A stretch of DNA of 64,000 nucleotides from Pharus latifolius (Eukaryota > Streptophyta > Magnoliopsida > Poales > Poaceae). Positions 47,991 to 57,786 of the stretch are shown piece by piece. Within the stretch, counting starts at the first letter, position 1; the number at the start of each line of letters is the position of its first letter. The position numbers were made by a program, and so were the translations under genes. Under the pieces are notes generated by a model. That model saw nothing but the letters and a program-made list of their open reading frames with translations, was not told where the DNA came from and made no database searches. Where the stretch lies: assembly GCA_019359835.1 (NCBI GenBank), contig CM033328.1:14667027-14731026 (forward strand), read 5' to 3'.

Positions 47991-48155
47991 ATGAAAAGGT
48001 ACACAATTTAACATCAAACAGACCGTGGTTGAAAGCTGCAGAATGTTAAAGAAAGAGGGAAGATAGCCGGAAAATTGGAAAATTGACATAAAAAGAAATT
48101 GTTCATTCATTGTTGTTTTATCACTTACATAAAAAATAAAACCCAAAATGCTAGG

Positions 48156-48665
48156 TCAAGGGGTGGTCTTAGCCCTGGCTGCATGTAGAATAGAGTCAGT
48201 TAGACTTGCAGCCAGGACGCAGGACTCCTCTAGCGACAAGTTGTCCCTAGGATCAACTACTACCGCGTCAAGAAGGCCTGCGACCTCCGTCAGCTTCGCT
48301 ATGGTATCCTTCATAGTCAAACCGCAGCCAGCGATGGTCATATCCGCGGCTTTCTTCTCCTCGCGAAGACGCCTCGTCCTCGCCCTAGCATTGTCACCAT
48401 CCGTCTTCATGCGCTTAATGCGCTGGAAGAGATCGTCAAGGTCAAGCCGTAGCTGAGTGTGCTTGTCTGTAAGGAGCTTGTGCTCCTCCTGGAGGGCCCT
48501 CAGGTCAGCCTTCACTTTGGCAGTGTCTTCCACGGCTACCATTCCCTGTGCAAATCAACAGGTCAAGAATGAACTGAACATGGATTAACAATACAGGGGT
48601 AAACCGAGGAGATTTAGAGTTCTTACCGGGGAGGCCGTGGATGACGATCCCATGGAGGTTGCCAT
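48156..48665 (-). CDS. Small coiled-coil protein of element G, two exons, 142 residues
   Basis: Exon 1 48665-48627 (MATSMGSSSTASP) and exon 2 48545-48156 join in phase 0 across an 81-base intron (GTAAGAAC...TTGCACAG). The product is mostly helical: KVKADLRALQEEHKLLTDKH, LRLDLDDLFQRIKRMK and RTRRLREEKKAADMT suggest a coiled coil, followed by a hydrophobic, acidic C-terminus (LTEVAGLLDAVVVDP, LSLEESCVLAASLTDSIL). No DNA-binding or catalytic motif is recognised. It has a TATA-like CTATAAGTAC on the minus strand near 48745 and an upstream motif array. It lies between TNP2 and the TnpA-like gene in the same orientation. Function unknown; possibly a partner of the other two proteins. Confidence 0.75.
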
Positions 48666-48799
48666 TGTGAAAGAGAAGATGAGGAGTCCAACCGTTCGAG
48701 AATTAGAAAAACAACAAAATACCGCGACGCATGGCGAGGTACTTATAGAGTTTCCAAGGCGACGCATGGCGACACGGTTGAGAATTCGAAGCGGCAGAG

Positions 48800-48965
48800 T
48801 ATTCTTCTATCAGTAAAAACAGGAAAAAACCGTCAGACAACAAATACCGTGAGACAAATGAATTTATTCTAACGGTAAAATAGAGCAATACCGATAGAAA
48901 ACGTTTTGAAGTGCCTGAGAGAAGATGTCCTTCTCTATCGGTATAAATAACAAAATACCGTCAGA
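48800..48965. repeat. Array of paired terminal motifs upstream of the small gene of G
   Basis: Three facing pairs: CTATCAGTAAAAACAGGAAA then ACCGTCAGA (48807), CTAACGGTAAAATAGAGCAA then TACCGATAG (48869), and CTATCGGTATAAATAACAAA then ACCGTCAGA (48935). The block lies just beyond the proposed TATA box. Confidence 0.78.
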
Positions 48966-49231
48966 AAAAAGGGATTTTTGAAGAGGCTGCGATGAGATTT
49001 TTGCAAGTGCTATTTGAAGGGAAGAATTAAATATTTACAGGATAAAGGTACTGTACATGTTAGAACTCATGCTGTGGAGTAAAATTGAGATGTATTAATG
49101 CTGTGAACTAGCTTATCATTAAATTCTAAAGAAAAATGTACTGCCTGATGTATTAATGATAAGTTCCTCACCTTGCTGTAGAACTTGTGGGCTGTTTGCT
49201 TGGCATTTATCCCTGAAATAGAAATTAATCA

Positions 49232-52200
49232 TCAATGGTTCTCAACCCATAATCCTTCTTCGTGGTCATCTCGCAGATACGTTGTTTCGTCGATATCTTC
49301 AGTACGGATAGATTGAATGTCCTCTAAAAATGGAGGTATTTCATCGAATTGGTTATACTCCTCTTCGTCGACAACATCTTCGACCCCAACAATACGTCTC
49401 TTGCTGTGGAGGACAACATGCAAGTTTGGATTGGCCGGGTCAACGATGTAGAATACCTGTGTGGCTTGCTTTGCAAGTATGAATGGATCGTCTTGGTGTC
49501 CGACTCTACCAAGATTGACGAGAGTAAACCCGTAACTGTCAACTTGAACACCTCGAGGGATTTCGACCCATTGGCATCGAAACAGGGGAATCTTAAGTAA
49601 TCCGTAATCGAGCTCCCATATTTCGTCAATAACACCGTAATATGAGTTCAGCGCCCTTACTGACCTGGCATCCTCGGAAATAGCAAACAGTGTCACTCCG
49701 CTACATTGCGTGCTACTCTTGGCGTCTTGAGCTCTTGTGTAAAATGAATACCCATTGATGTCGTACCCCTGACAAGTCCCTACAGTGAATCTTGGGCCTC
49801 TAGCCAACCATGTCACAGTTTCACTTACGGAGCCCTCGGCAGCTCGCGTGACTCTTTCTTGGATCCACTCAGCAAATTTCCTGTTATGTTCTCTGCTTAC
49901 CCAAACGTCTGACTTCGAAGGATTCTGTGACCGTAACATTACCTTGTGCTCGTGTATGTATGGCTCGACCTCCGTCATGTGTTGTAAGACCCAAAAATGT
50001 GATTTTGCGTACACATCACGAGCGGGGACGATAGCTTTGAATCCAATCGTTCCAATTCCCTCAAGCCTACCCTCGTGTCGGGACCTAGGAACACCAATTG
50101 GGTCAACCCCGGCCATATAATCAGTGCAAAATTCAATCACCTCCTCGGTGGCATAACCTTCCATGATACTCCCCTCGGGTCGACGACGAGTCCTTACGTA
50201 TCCCTTCAATACACCCATAAATCTCTCAAATGGATACATGTAGCGCAGGCACACAGGTCCACAAAACTTAATTTCTCTGATAAGGTGAACAATCAGATGG
50301 ACCATAACATCAAAAAAGGATGGAGGGAAATACATCTCGAGCTGACAAAGAGTTGTAACCACGTCGCGTTGCAAAGCGTCCAGTCCATCGGGATCAATTA
50401 CCTACGAGGACACAGTTGCGCCAAATATTCATATCAGAAAAATCTTCTCATTAAGCTCCACAAATGGAGGTAGTGAACTTATAGTACGAGTGCACGTACT
50501 TACCTTGGAAGATATTGCGTTGAAGAAATAACATAGGTTTGTGATTGTCTCTCTGACTTTAACTGGGAGAATGCCTCTGATAGCAATGGGAAGCATCTGT
50601 GACATCAAGACATGACAGTCGTGGGACTTCATGCCAACCAGTCTTAGGTCCTTCATAGACACAAGTTTTTTCAAGTTCGCGGAGTACCCACATGGAACTT
50701 TAACACCGTGCAGGCACCGACAGAGTTCTGTTTTTTCGCTCTTGGACAACGTGTAGCAGGCCGGGGGGAGGTATGTATGCTTTCCATTCTCTAAAGGTGC
50801 AAGCTCAGTCCTTATCCCCATTTCCACCATGTCACGACGAGCTTTCACACCATCCTTTGTCTTTCCCGGAATGTTCAACAACAAACCAATCAAACTGTCA
50901 CAGACATTTTTCTCTACATGCATGACGTCAATGCAATGTCGAACTTGTAAGTGCTCCTAGTACGGTAGATCCCAGAGAATCGATCTCTTCTTCCAAACAT
51001 TTTTTTCTCGAGGTTTAGAATGCTTACCGAACTCAACTTTGATGTCGTTCACGCGTGAGTAAATCTCCTTACCGGTCAGAAACACTGGAGCTGATCCCTT
51101 CTCAGGCTTCCCGTTAAATGATTTCCTCTTCTTACGGTACGTGTGATGCACCGGAAGAAACCTGCGGTGACCCATGTACACTGTTTTCCGGCAGTTTCGC
51201 AGCCAGATGCTCAGTTTCATCTAGGCAAATAGGGCAAGCCTTGGCTCCTTTCGTACTATACCCCGACAAATTGCCGTAGGCAGGAAAATCATTTATGGTG
51301 CAAAATATCAGGGCCCGCAAGATGAAATTCTCTTTCTTGTATGCATCCCACACCTGCACACCCTCGCTCCACAATTTCTGTAAGTCCTCGATTAAAGGTG
51401 CTAGAAACACGTCAATATCATTTCCGGGTTGTCTGGGTCCTGAGATTAGTAACGCCATCATGATGTACTTGCGCTTCATGCATAACCAAGGAGGAAGATT
51501 GTAGATGCATAAAAGAACCGGCCAAGTGCTGTGCCAGCTGCTCATATTACCCTGTGGGTTCATACCATCTGTACTCAGCCCGAACCTTACATTCCTAAGT
51601 TCGCCGCCGAACTCAGCAAATGTTCTGTTGATGTTTCTCCATTGAATAGAATCAGCTGGGTGTCTCAGTTTTCCGTCTTGTTTCCGGGCTTCAGCATGCC
51701 AACGCAAGTGCTTCGCGACTTTCGGATTTGCAAACAGCCACTTCAATCTAGGTATCACAGGCAAGTACCACACAGTTTTTGCCGGGGGCCCTTTCCTTAC
51801 CTCGTGACGTTCACTGTCAATCCGGTCCCTACGCGTATACCTCGATGCGCCGCATCTTGGACAAACAAGCAAACTGGAGTACTCGTTACGGTACAACACA
51901 CAATCATTTGGGCATGCGTGTATTCTTTCGATTTCCATTCCCAACGGACACAACAGTTTTTTGGCTTGGTAAGTAGATCTTGGCAACTCATTTCCCTCTG
52001 GAAGCATGTCCGCTAGAAGATCTAATAGTGCCGTGAAACTCTTATCACTCCAACCGTTTCCTGCCTTCAAGTTATATAATCTCAACACAGAAGACAGTTT
52101 TGTAAATGTTGCACATCCAGGGAACAGAGGCTTCTCAGAGTCAGCAATCAGTTTCTCAAATTCACAGAAGTCATTTTCGTTGTAATCTTCCTCTACATCA

Positions 52201-52586
52201 CGTAACATCTCATCTAGATTGTCATCATCATCATCTACGTGCACATCGGAATTAACATTACCAAAATTGGGATGATCATCGATATTATTGCAATCCACAT
52301 CCGAGTCGTGCTGATTGGTAGTAGTGGTGCTTGTTTCCTCAAGATCTTCGCCATGCCATATCCAACGGGTGTATCGCGCGTTAAAACCACGACGAATCAA
52401 ATTACTCTTAATTTGATCAGAGTTGCTAAATCTCTTCAAGTTCATACAATCTGTACAAGGACAGAGCATATTTTTCTCTCCCTTCCTCTCCTTTTGTTGC
52501 TCAGCAAATTTAATAAACTCATTCACACCATCCAAATATTCAAGAGTAGTACGTTTTATTCCATACATCCAATATTTCCTGTCCAT
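49232..52586 (-). pseudogene. TNP2 (TnpD-type) transposase of element G, one frameshift and one stop
   Basis: Exon 1 52586-50504 starts MDRKYWMYGIKR; early CPCTDCMN is the transposase-associated domain. The TNP2 core follows: LLCPLGMEIERIHACPNDC, LLVCPRCGASRY, FGLSTDGMNPQGN, PGNDIDVFLAPLIEDLQ. A frameshift near 51210 and a TAG at 50959-50957 (in place of a conserved Trp in the PYWEHL-like motif) break it; coding continues with MHVEKNVCDSLIGLLLNIPG. The intron 50503-50402 leads to exon 2 50401-49232, with the DUF4218-like LEMYFPPSFFDVMVHLIVHL and GPVCLRYMYPFERFMGVLKG and the DUF4216-like VDSYGFTLVNLGRVG. About 1080 residues in all, the family's usual size. This protein normally cuts and joins the CACTA ends. 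Confidence 0.9.
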
Positions 52587-53049
52587 CTACAATTAACAAA
52601 ATTTAACGAGTAAGCCATGCATGAAACCTGCCCGATTAAGTTATGTATATGTACATGTACAGCCTCTTACAACAGATACATGTGTTGAACCCTAGCCTGA
52701 CGAAATTAACACTAATTAACCTAGCTAACTACACAATACAAGCTAGTTAGCTCCTAAAACATGTCGCATTTCCAGCTACCAAGCTCCCAAGCTTAGAGCT
52801 ACAAACTTGGAACTACACAATACAGCTAGCTTGCATGTAGAGAGGAAGGGAGATCTAGAGGGAGAGAGAGATAGGTGTCGACGATTAAGCATACCTTAAA
52901 GAGAGGGGCGCAATCAACTTCCCTCCAGCCTGCGCTGATCACCCTAGCAGTGTAGCTGGAACTTTCGTCACAAACAGAGGGACACAGAGTGCAACAGAAC
53001 AAATTAAAGAGCAGCTCAGCAATGGTCGACTGGGGTTTTCCTTATAATA
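52587..53049 (-). promoter_or_regulatory. TNP2 promoter and leader intron
   Basis: Minus strand TATTATAAG at 53049-53041 is a TATA candidate. A leader exon runs to about 52895 (TCTTTAAG), with donor GTATGC at 52894 and acceptor TTGTAG directly before the start codon at 52586. Confidence 0.55.
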
Positions 53050-53600
53050 GACATTTTTCTAACGGTAAATACATGAAATAACCGTCAGACTAACTTAGGT
53101 AATTTGCCGCTCACATATTCTATCAGTAAAAACACACACATACCGTTAGAGAATATACATTACTGAGCAAATATATGTATTTTTCTATCGGTAAATATGT
53201 GCATTTACCGTTAGAATATGCATGACTAAACAAATATATGTGCTTCCTATCGGTAAATATGTGTATTTACCGTTAGAATATGCATGACTGAACAAATATA
53301 TGTATTTTTCTATCGGTAAATATGTACATTTACCGTTAGAATATGCATGACTAAACAAATATATGTGTTTCCTATCGGTAAATATGTGTATTTACCGTTA
53401 GAATATGCATGACTGAACAAATATATGTATTTTTCTATCGGTAAATATGTGCATTTCCGTTAGAATATGCGTGACTGAACAAATATATGTGCTTCCTATC
53501 GGTAAATATGTGTATTTACCGTTAGAATATGCATGACTGAACAAATATATATGTTTTCCTATCGGTAAATATGTGTACTTACCGTTAGAGGAGGTACTGT
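53050..53600. repeat. Array upstream of TNP2: tandem palindromes of about 62 bp
   Basis: Two variable facing pairs (about 53055 and 53118) are followed by about seven near-identical tandem units, each CTATCGGTAAATATGTGCAT then TTACCGTTAGAATATGCATG and ACTGAACAAATATATG. The inner part CGGTAAATNTGTNNATTTACCG is nearly palindromic. The array abuts the TNP2 TATA candidate. Confidence 0.88.
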
Positions 53601-54080
53601 TACCAAACTGGGACAAACATGCACATGCCATTTCTCACATTCAAGGAATCATATCAATGTAACATCAAACAGATCTTACATCAAACGGATCTTAACTAGA
53701 AGATAAAGCAATATATTTCAAGAAATGCTAATTTGTGGATTAACTAGGAGACACAAAAATACTTTTCGTAGGTAGTTGGGACTTCATCTTGCCAAAGAAA
53801 TTACACATGCCAGTTCACAAATTCAGGTACAAACATACACATGCCAGTTCACCAATACAAATTCAGGTACAAACATACACATGCCAGTTCACAAATTGAA
53901 GTGCATGTCTGAAACAGCAGTACAAATACACACCTACCTACCAATACAATTAAATACACAAATGCTCCCTGCACATTCAAGTTCATGTCCCAATTAGCAA
54001 TACATGATACACAAATATACAACAATATACAAATACAACAATTCACACATTCGATGTATATTACAAAAGCCACGTCTGAA
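53601..54080. other. G interior with short direct repeats
   Basis: About three copies of a 33-40 bp phrase (ACACATGCCAGTTCAC followed by AAATTCAGGTACAAAC) lie at 53803-53900. No gene is seen. Confidence 0.55.
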
Positions 54081-54760
54081 ATTAACAACAGATCACGACG
54101 AGGACCCAGTGGCCCATACATGCATTTTACATAAAAGGGAACCTTTGCAGGTTGCCACAATGCAACTACCGACTACAAGTTAGACCTGATACATCACAAA
54201 TCCATTCATCCAAAACAGCAAATGTCTGAACCACATTGGACTTAACCATAGGAGTTCAGTTCGAAGACGCCCGAGGAGCTGGAACTGCCGTCAACATACA
54301 TTTGTACGTAATGGTGATTTCCTCGGACTCAAACTCGATCAACTCAACTCAACTCAACTCAACTCCATTAACAAAAAGAACCTACCTTCCAAGATGTTGT
54401 TCTGTGTAGTGATGGTGTAGAATGGCTGTGCAAATAACAACAATTCTTCTTCTCCAAGCAGGTAAGCATCTGGCCACAAGCTGGTGCATGCAAAAACATG
54501 TAAGATGCTTTCTATAGGTCCTGATTTGAGAAACACGCCGGGCTTAAGCATCTTCTCGACCGAGCCAACCAAGATCTCGCCCTTCACGTCCTTCCAGCTC
54601 TCGACGGTGATCTTCACCTTTTCTTTCGCCAACAAGCCAACGTAGGCAGCGTACTGCGATGAAGAACCGTGAAATACGTTGCCCCTCACGAGCATCATCC
54701 AAGGACCTGAACAGATCATAATCATATTGAAAAGAAGACACATCAAAATGAAGGATACAA
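54081..54760 (-). pseudogene. Scrambled fragments of the TnpA-like gene
   Basis: Minus strand 54660-54540 reads YAAYVGLLAKEKVKITVESW KDV, matching exon 1 of the intact gene (YAAYVGLLAKERVKITVQSW KDV). Plus strand GATCACGACGAGGACCCAGT at 54089 matches GATCACGATGAGGATCCAGT at 43682, the start of exon 7 (GHWILIVI). The exon 7 piece lies 3' of the exon 1 piece in gene order, with the exons between missing, so this is a shrunken, diverged second copy. A (CAACT)n tract lies inside at 54340-54365. Confidence 0.7.
54340..54365 (+). repeat. (CAACT)n microsatellite
   Basis: Five perfect CAACT units within CGATCAACTCAACTCAACTC and onward. Confidence 0.9.
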
Positions 54761-54979
54761 AAAAAGCAGAATTATTGCCATAATCGGATTAGAATAATCT
54801 AACAATATTGCAGAAATTTTACGTACCTTCCTTGGGATGCCGACGTCTAGAGGGCGTCGATGGAGGTGCGGAGGTGCAGCGGTCCCCTGTAGAGGTGCGC
54901 CGGCCGTCCATGGAGCTTACGGGTTAGGACTACGAGCCCAGATGAACTGTGAGAATGAAAGAGACATACCCGTGTATTT

Positions 54980-55659
54980 ATACAATTATATATTTTCTAT
55001 CGGTAAGAAAACAGAATACCGTTAGTAATAAAAACATCTGTAGAAGCCGAATGGTTCTATCGGCACAACAAATATTACCGATAGGAATTTTTGTACATAC
55101 TCTATCGGTCTGTACGTACACTACCGATAGAATATTACTAGTGTAGAAGGCCAACAGTTCTAAGATATTTTGTGCAATATTCTACCGGTATAAACATGCA
55201 TTACCGATAGAATAAAACTATTAGAAGACGAACAGTTCTAAGCAATTTTCTATATATTCTAACGGTAAAAGAATCCATTACCGATAGAATAAAAATATTT
55301 GTAGAAGGTCAACTATTCTATCGGCGAACTACATATTGCCGATAGGAACTTTTAATATATTCTGTCGGTATATTCATACAGTAGCGATAGAATAAGTCTA
55401 GTTATTGAAGTCGACCAGTCCTATCGGCGCACAACATTCTTCCGTCAGTACTTATGCATCTCTTCTAACGGCAAATATGTTCATCACCGCTAGAGTAAAT
55501 CATACTATTTATTCTATCGGTAAGTTTCTTAGAAACCGATAGGGAAAATACATCCGTCGGGCTTTTTTGCCCGCGAGGCACATTTTCTATCGGTTTTGTG
55601 CTGTTTCGCTAATAACCGATAGAAGATAGGGGTTAGTAGACTGCATTTCTGTACTAGTG
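54980..55659. repeat. Right terminal and subterminal motif region of G
   Basis: At least ten facing pairs of CTATCGGTA-type and TACCGATAG-type motifs, some with TAACGG variants, ending in the terminal repeat at 55640-55659 (ACTGCATTTCTGTACTAGTG). Seen from the right end, the outermost 50 bases resemble the left end of F. Confidence 0.87.
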
Positions 55660-55670
55660 TGGGGGGCTGC
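55660..55670 (+). other. Element B polypurine tract (right of G)
   Basis: TGGGGGGCTGC immediately precedes the 3' LTR (TGTCAGGG). Its first three bases are the right copy of the G target duplication; the left copy is 42067-42069. The tract resembles that of C. Confidence 0.65.
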
Positions 55671-56430
55671 TGTCAGGGAAATTTCTGTGAGACTAAGGCC
55701 AGATAAGGGGCTACGCCATTAGCCTGGGGACAAGGCCCCTGGTGGCTGTCTCGGGAGCCGTCGTTTGCCCGGGGACACAGCCCCCTGTGGCTGTCCCGGG
55801 CGCCGCCTTTTGCCCGGGGACAAGGCCCCCCGGTCGCTTGTCTGTCCCGAGTGCCACCATTCGCACGGGGACAAAGCCCCCGGTGGCTATCCCGGGCGCC
55901 ACCGTTTGCCCGGGGACAAAGCCCCCAGTGGCTTGTCCCGGGCACTACCGTCCTTCCGGAGGTAGAGGTCTCCGACCCCGGGTCACGTGAGGATCACATG
56001 AGAAGCGTCTCGGGAATCAGCGGCCACCTGTCAAGCATCCGAGGATCCTGGCCGGAAGAAGGACGTTGCTACCCCTCGATCCGACGGTGGCAGGCGGGGT
56101 AGTTTAGTCTTTTTTGCGTCTTTTGGGGGCTATAAAAGCCATTGTACACCTCATGTAAGGGGGATTTTGGCTCATTATTACTTGGAATAGACAATCTCAC
56201 AGGTGTGCTCCGGAGACATCTCTCCCCTGAGAGAGCTCCCCTAGCTGACTCCGGTCGGGAGCACGCCGACAGGACTAGGGCCCCCAATGGGACCCGAACT
56301 TGTATAAATCCTCGTATCATTTGTTGTGCTTGCCCGACGAGGGAGGACCGGTCACCCGGTCAGCCCGCGTCGTATTCCCTTCGCTAGGATCGTCCACGAA
56401 ACCTGCCGGGGTGTTCGTAACACCTCGACA
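55671..56430 (+). repeat. Element B 3' LTR (760 bp)
   Basis: Starts TGTCAGGGAAATTTC and ends AACACCTCGACA; it carries five tandem GC-rich units (55725-55955) against about ten in the 5' LTR and TATAAAA at 56131-56137. The rest matches the 5' LTR closely. Confidence 0.93.
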
Positions 56431-56506
56431 CTATCTATACTTCATTCAGAGCGATCAGCATCAGAGCAGATCTAGTCCAAACTTGGCCTATGTCTCAAAC
56501 TGATCA
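56431..56506 (+). repeat. Element D LTR, right part
   Basis: It resumes with the second CTATC copy (56431-56435) and ends ...CTGATCA three bases before TGGTATCAGAGC. Together with 27438-27905 it makes one LTR. Confidence 0.7.
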
Positions 56507-56509
56507 AGT

Positions 56510-56521
56510 TGGTATCAGAGC
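56510..56521 (+). other. Element D primer-binding site (initiator Met tRNA)
   Basis: TGGTATCAGAGC is the standard plant retrotransposon site complementary to the 3' end of initiator methionine tRNA, and it follows the LTR end by three bases. Confidence 0.9.
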
Positions 56522-56535
56522 AACTATCCTGTCCT

Positions 56536-57511
56536 ATGGATGGTGAAGACTCACCAGTGTTACAAAACCTCCGACAAAACTCCAAGCGATCAATCGACGG
56601 TTCCTACAGCCGCATCTCTGAAGATATTTGATGATACCTCCGTTCAAGCTAACCTAACCGAACAAGTGGCTAAGCTCTCTACCGACATGGATACCATACT
56701 TGCTTGGATTAAGCAGTAGGCGATGACTGCACCTCCTGAAGTTGATGCTTCAAAATGCAAGGTTAAGGGTGTGAAGACTGCTGAAGGCTTGCGCAGGACA
56801 AATGAAGATGAAGACGAAGGTGACCATAAGGTCGACGAACTCGCCAACACCTCCTTAGCTGTCGGAACTTTCAAAGTCGACGCTAAGCTTGATATACCCA
56901 TATATGATGGGGTGATCGATGCCGAGAAGTTGGATTCTTGGATCGACCAACTTGAGACCTACTTTGACCTGAAAGGGTTCAGTAGTGCTCAAAAGGTGAA
57001 ATTTACACCTTTGAAGATGAAAGACCACGCCAAGACTTGGTGGAAGGCCCTTGTCGCTAGTGGTGAAGTTGACGACCTTGTGTGGGGTCAATTCAAATTA
57101 TTCTTATGGCAAGAGTTCTACTCGATGGATTATCTTGAGGAGAGATGGGATCGATGGCACAGATTGTATAAGCACCGCGACCAATCCGTCCAGGATTATA
57201 CGACAAAATTCCGGAGACAAGCAATGGTCATTGGCATCTCACTCTCTGATCCTCAAGTTTTTCGAAAGTATACGTCTAGACTTCAGAAATCGATCAGTGC
57301 TGAGTTGAGCCTGTTCGGCGTCCAAGACATCGCGATCATGAGCACAACTACTATGGATATAGAAAAGAAGAACAAATCCCGCAATGACAAAATCACGAAG
57401 GAGAGTGCGACCTCGACAAAAAGAAAACCAAGTTCGAAGAGGAACACTTCGAAATCAGGCACAGGTAACTTTTGCGAGCATTGTCAAGTCGTGGGACACA
57501 CCAAAGATTAA
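56536..57511 (+). pseudogene. Element D gag with zinc knuckle
   Basis: The main frame 56723-57511 (262 residues) has a capsid-like core: KLDIPIYDGVIDAEKLDSWI, QLETYFDLKGFSSAQKV, AKTWWKALVASG. A basic stretch and a CCHC-type knuckle CEHCQVVGHTKD follow, at whose end a TAA stops the frame. Coding sequence upstream (LSTDMDTILAWIKQ) is in the same frame but cut off by a TAG just before 56723, so gag originally began earlier. It would form the particle of a chromovirus-like gypsy element. Confidence 0.82.
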
Positions 57512-57786
57512 TGCTATAATCTTCATCCTGAGCTTCGACCAATGAGAAATAGACCTGGGAAAAGAACAGCTACAGCTACTACAGCTCCACCCGAAGGAGT
57601 TGTCCGAGTAACTTTAGTTGATGAGGCGGATACGACCTTATCTCTGATGGCAATGCCAAAGGAGAAGGGTTTGGATTCACCTAACGACTATCACTCAATG
57701 GAGGACTTTTTCACTATCAATATCCAAGTGAAGCACAAAGTGGTCGCAGCAATATTTGATCCAAGAAGTCAGAAGAATTTGGTTTC
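57512..57786 (+). pseudogene. Element D protease region, truncated by E
   Basis: It continues after the gag stop (HPELRPMRNRPGKR) into VRVTLVDEADTTLSLMAM and VKHKVVAAIFDPRSQKNLVS. In this family the active site normally reads Asp-Ser-Gly; here it is DPR, so the enzyme was dead before or after the E insertion. The frame ends at the junction with E. Confidence 0.72.

Larger units (their letters stand above)
42070..55659 (-). mobile_element. Element G: CACTA (En/Spm) DNA transposon, 13.6 kb, three genes
   Basis: Terminal inverted repeats CACTAGTACAGAAATGCAGT (42070) and its reverse complement (ending 55659) are flanked by the 3-bp duplication TGG. Both ends hold dense inverted copies of CTATCGGTA. 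All genes lie on the minus strand, from right to left: TNP2, a small coiled-coil gene, and a TnpA-like/Ulp1 fusion. The small and fusion genes are intact; TNP2 has two breaks, so this copy would need TNP2 from elsewhere to move. Insertion is in the polypurine tract of B. Confidence 0.95.
27906..56430 (+). mobile_element. Element B: Ty3/gypsy retrotransposon, Tat-type, 28.5 kb with nested insertions
   Basis: 5' LTR 27906-28885 and 3' LTR 55671-56430, both TG...CA, are flanked by a perfect 5-bp duplication CTATC (27901-27905 and 56431-56435), so the whole span is one insertion. Removing X2 and G leaves about 11 kb, a usual size for grass Tat elements. Order: primer site, gag, protease, [X2], RT, RNase H, integrase, a 3' non-coding region, an antisense gene, the polypurine tract with [G], 3' LTR. 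The coding frame is broken in many places. Confidence 0.93.

Noticed and set aside
49324..49635. Second minus-strand frame within the TNP2 end
   Set aside because: It overlaps the well-recognised DUF4216-like part of exon 2 in another frame and has no motif.
53160..53600. Regular palindromic repeats resembling a CRISPR array
   Set aside because: The units are direct tandem copies without unique spacers, in a plant CACTA element, and the palindrome is the element's own terminal motif.
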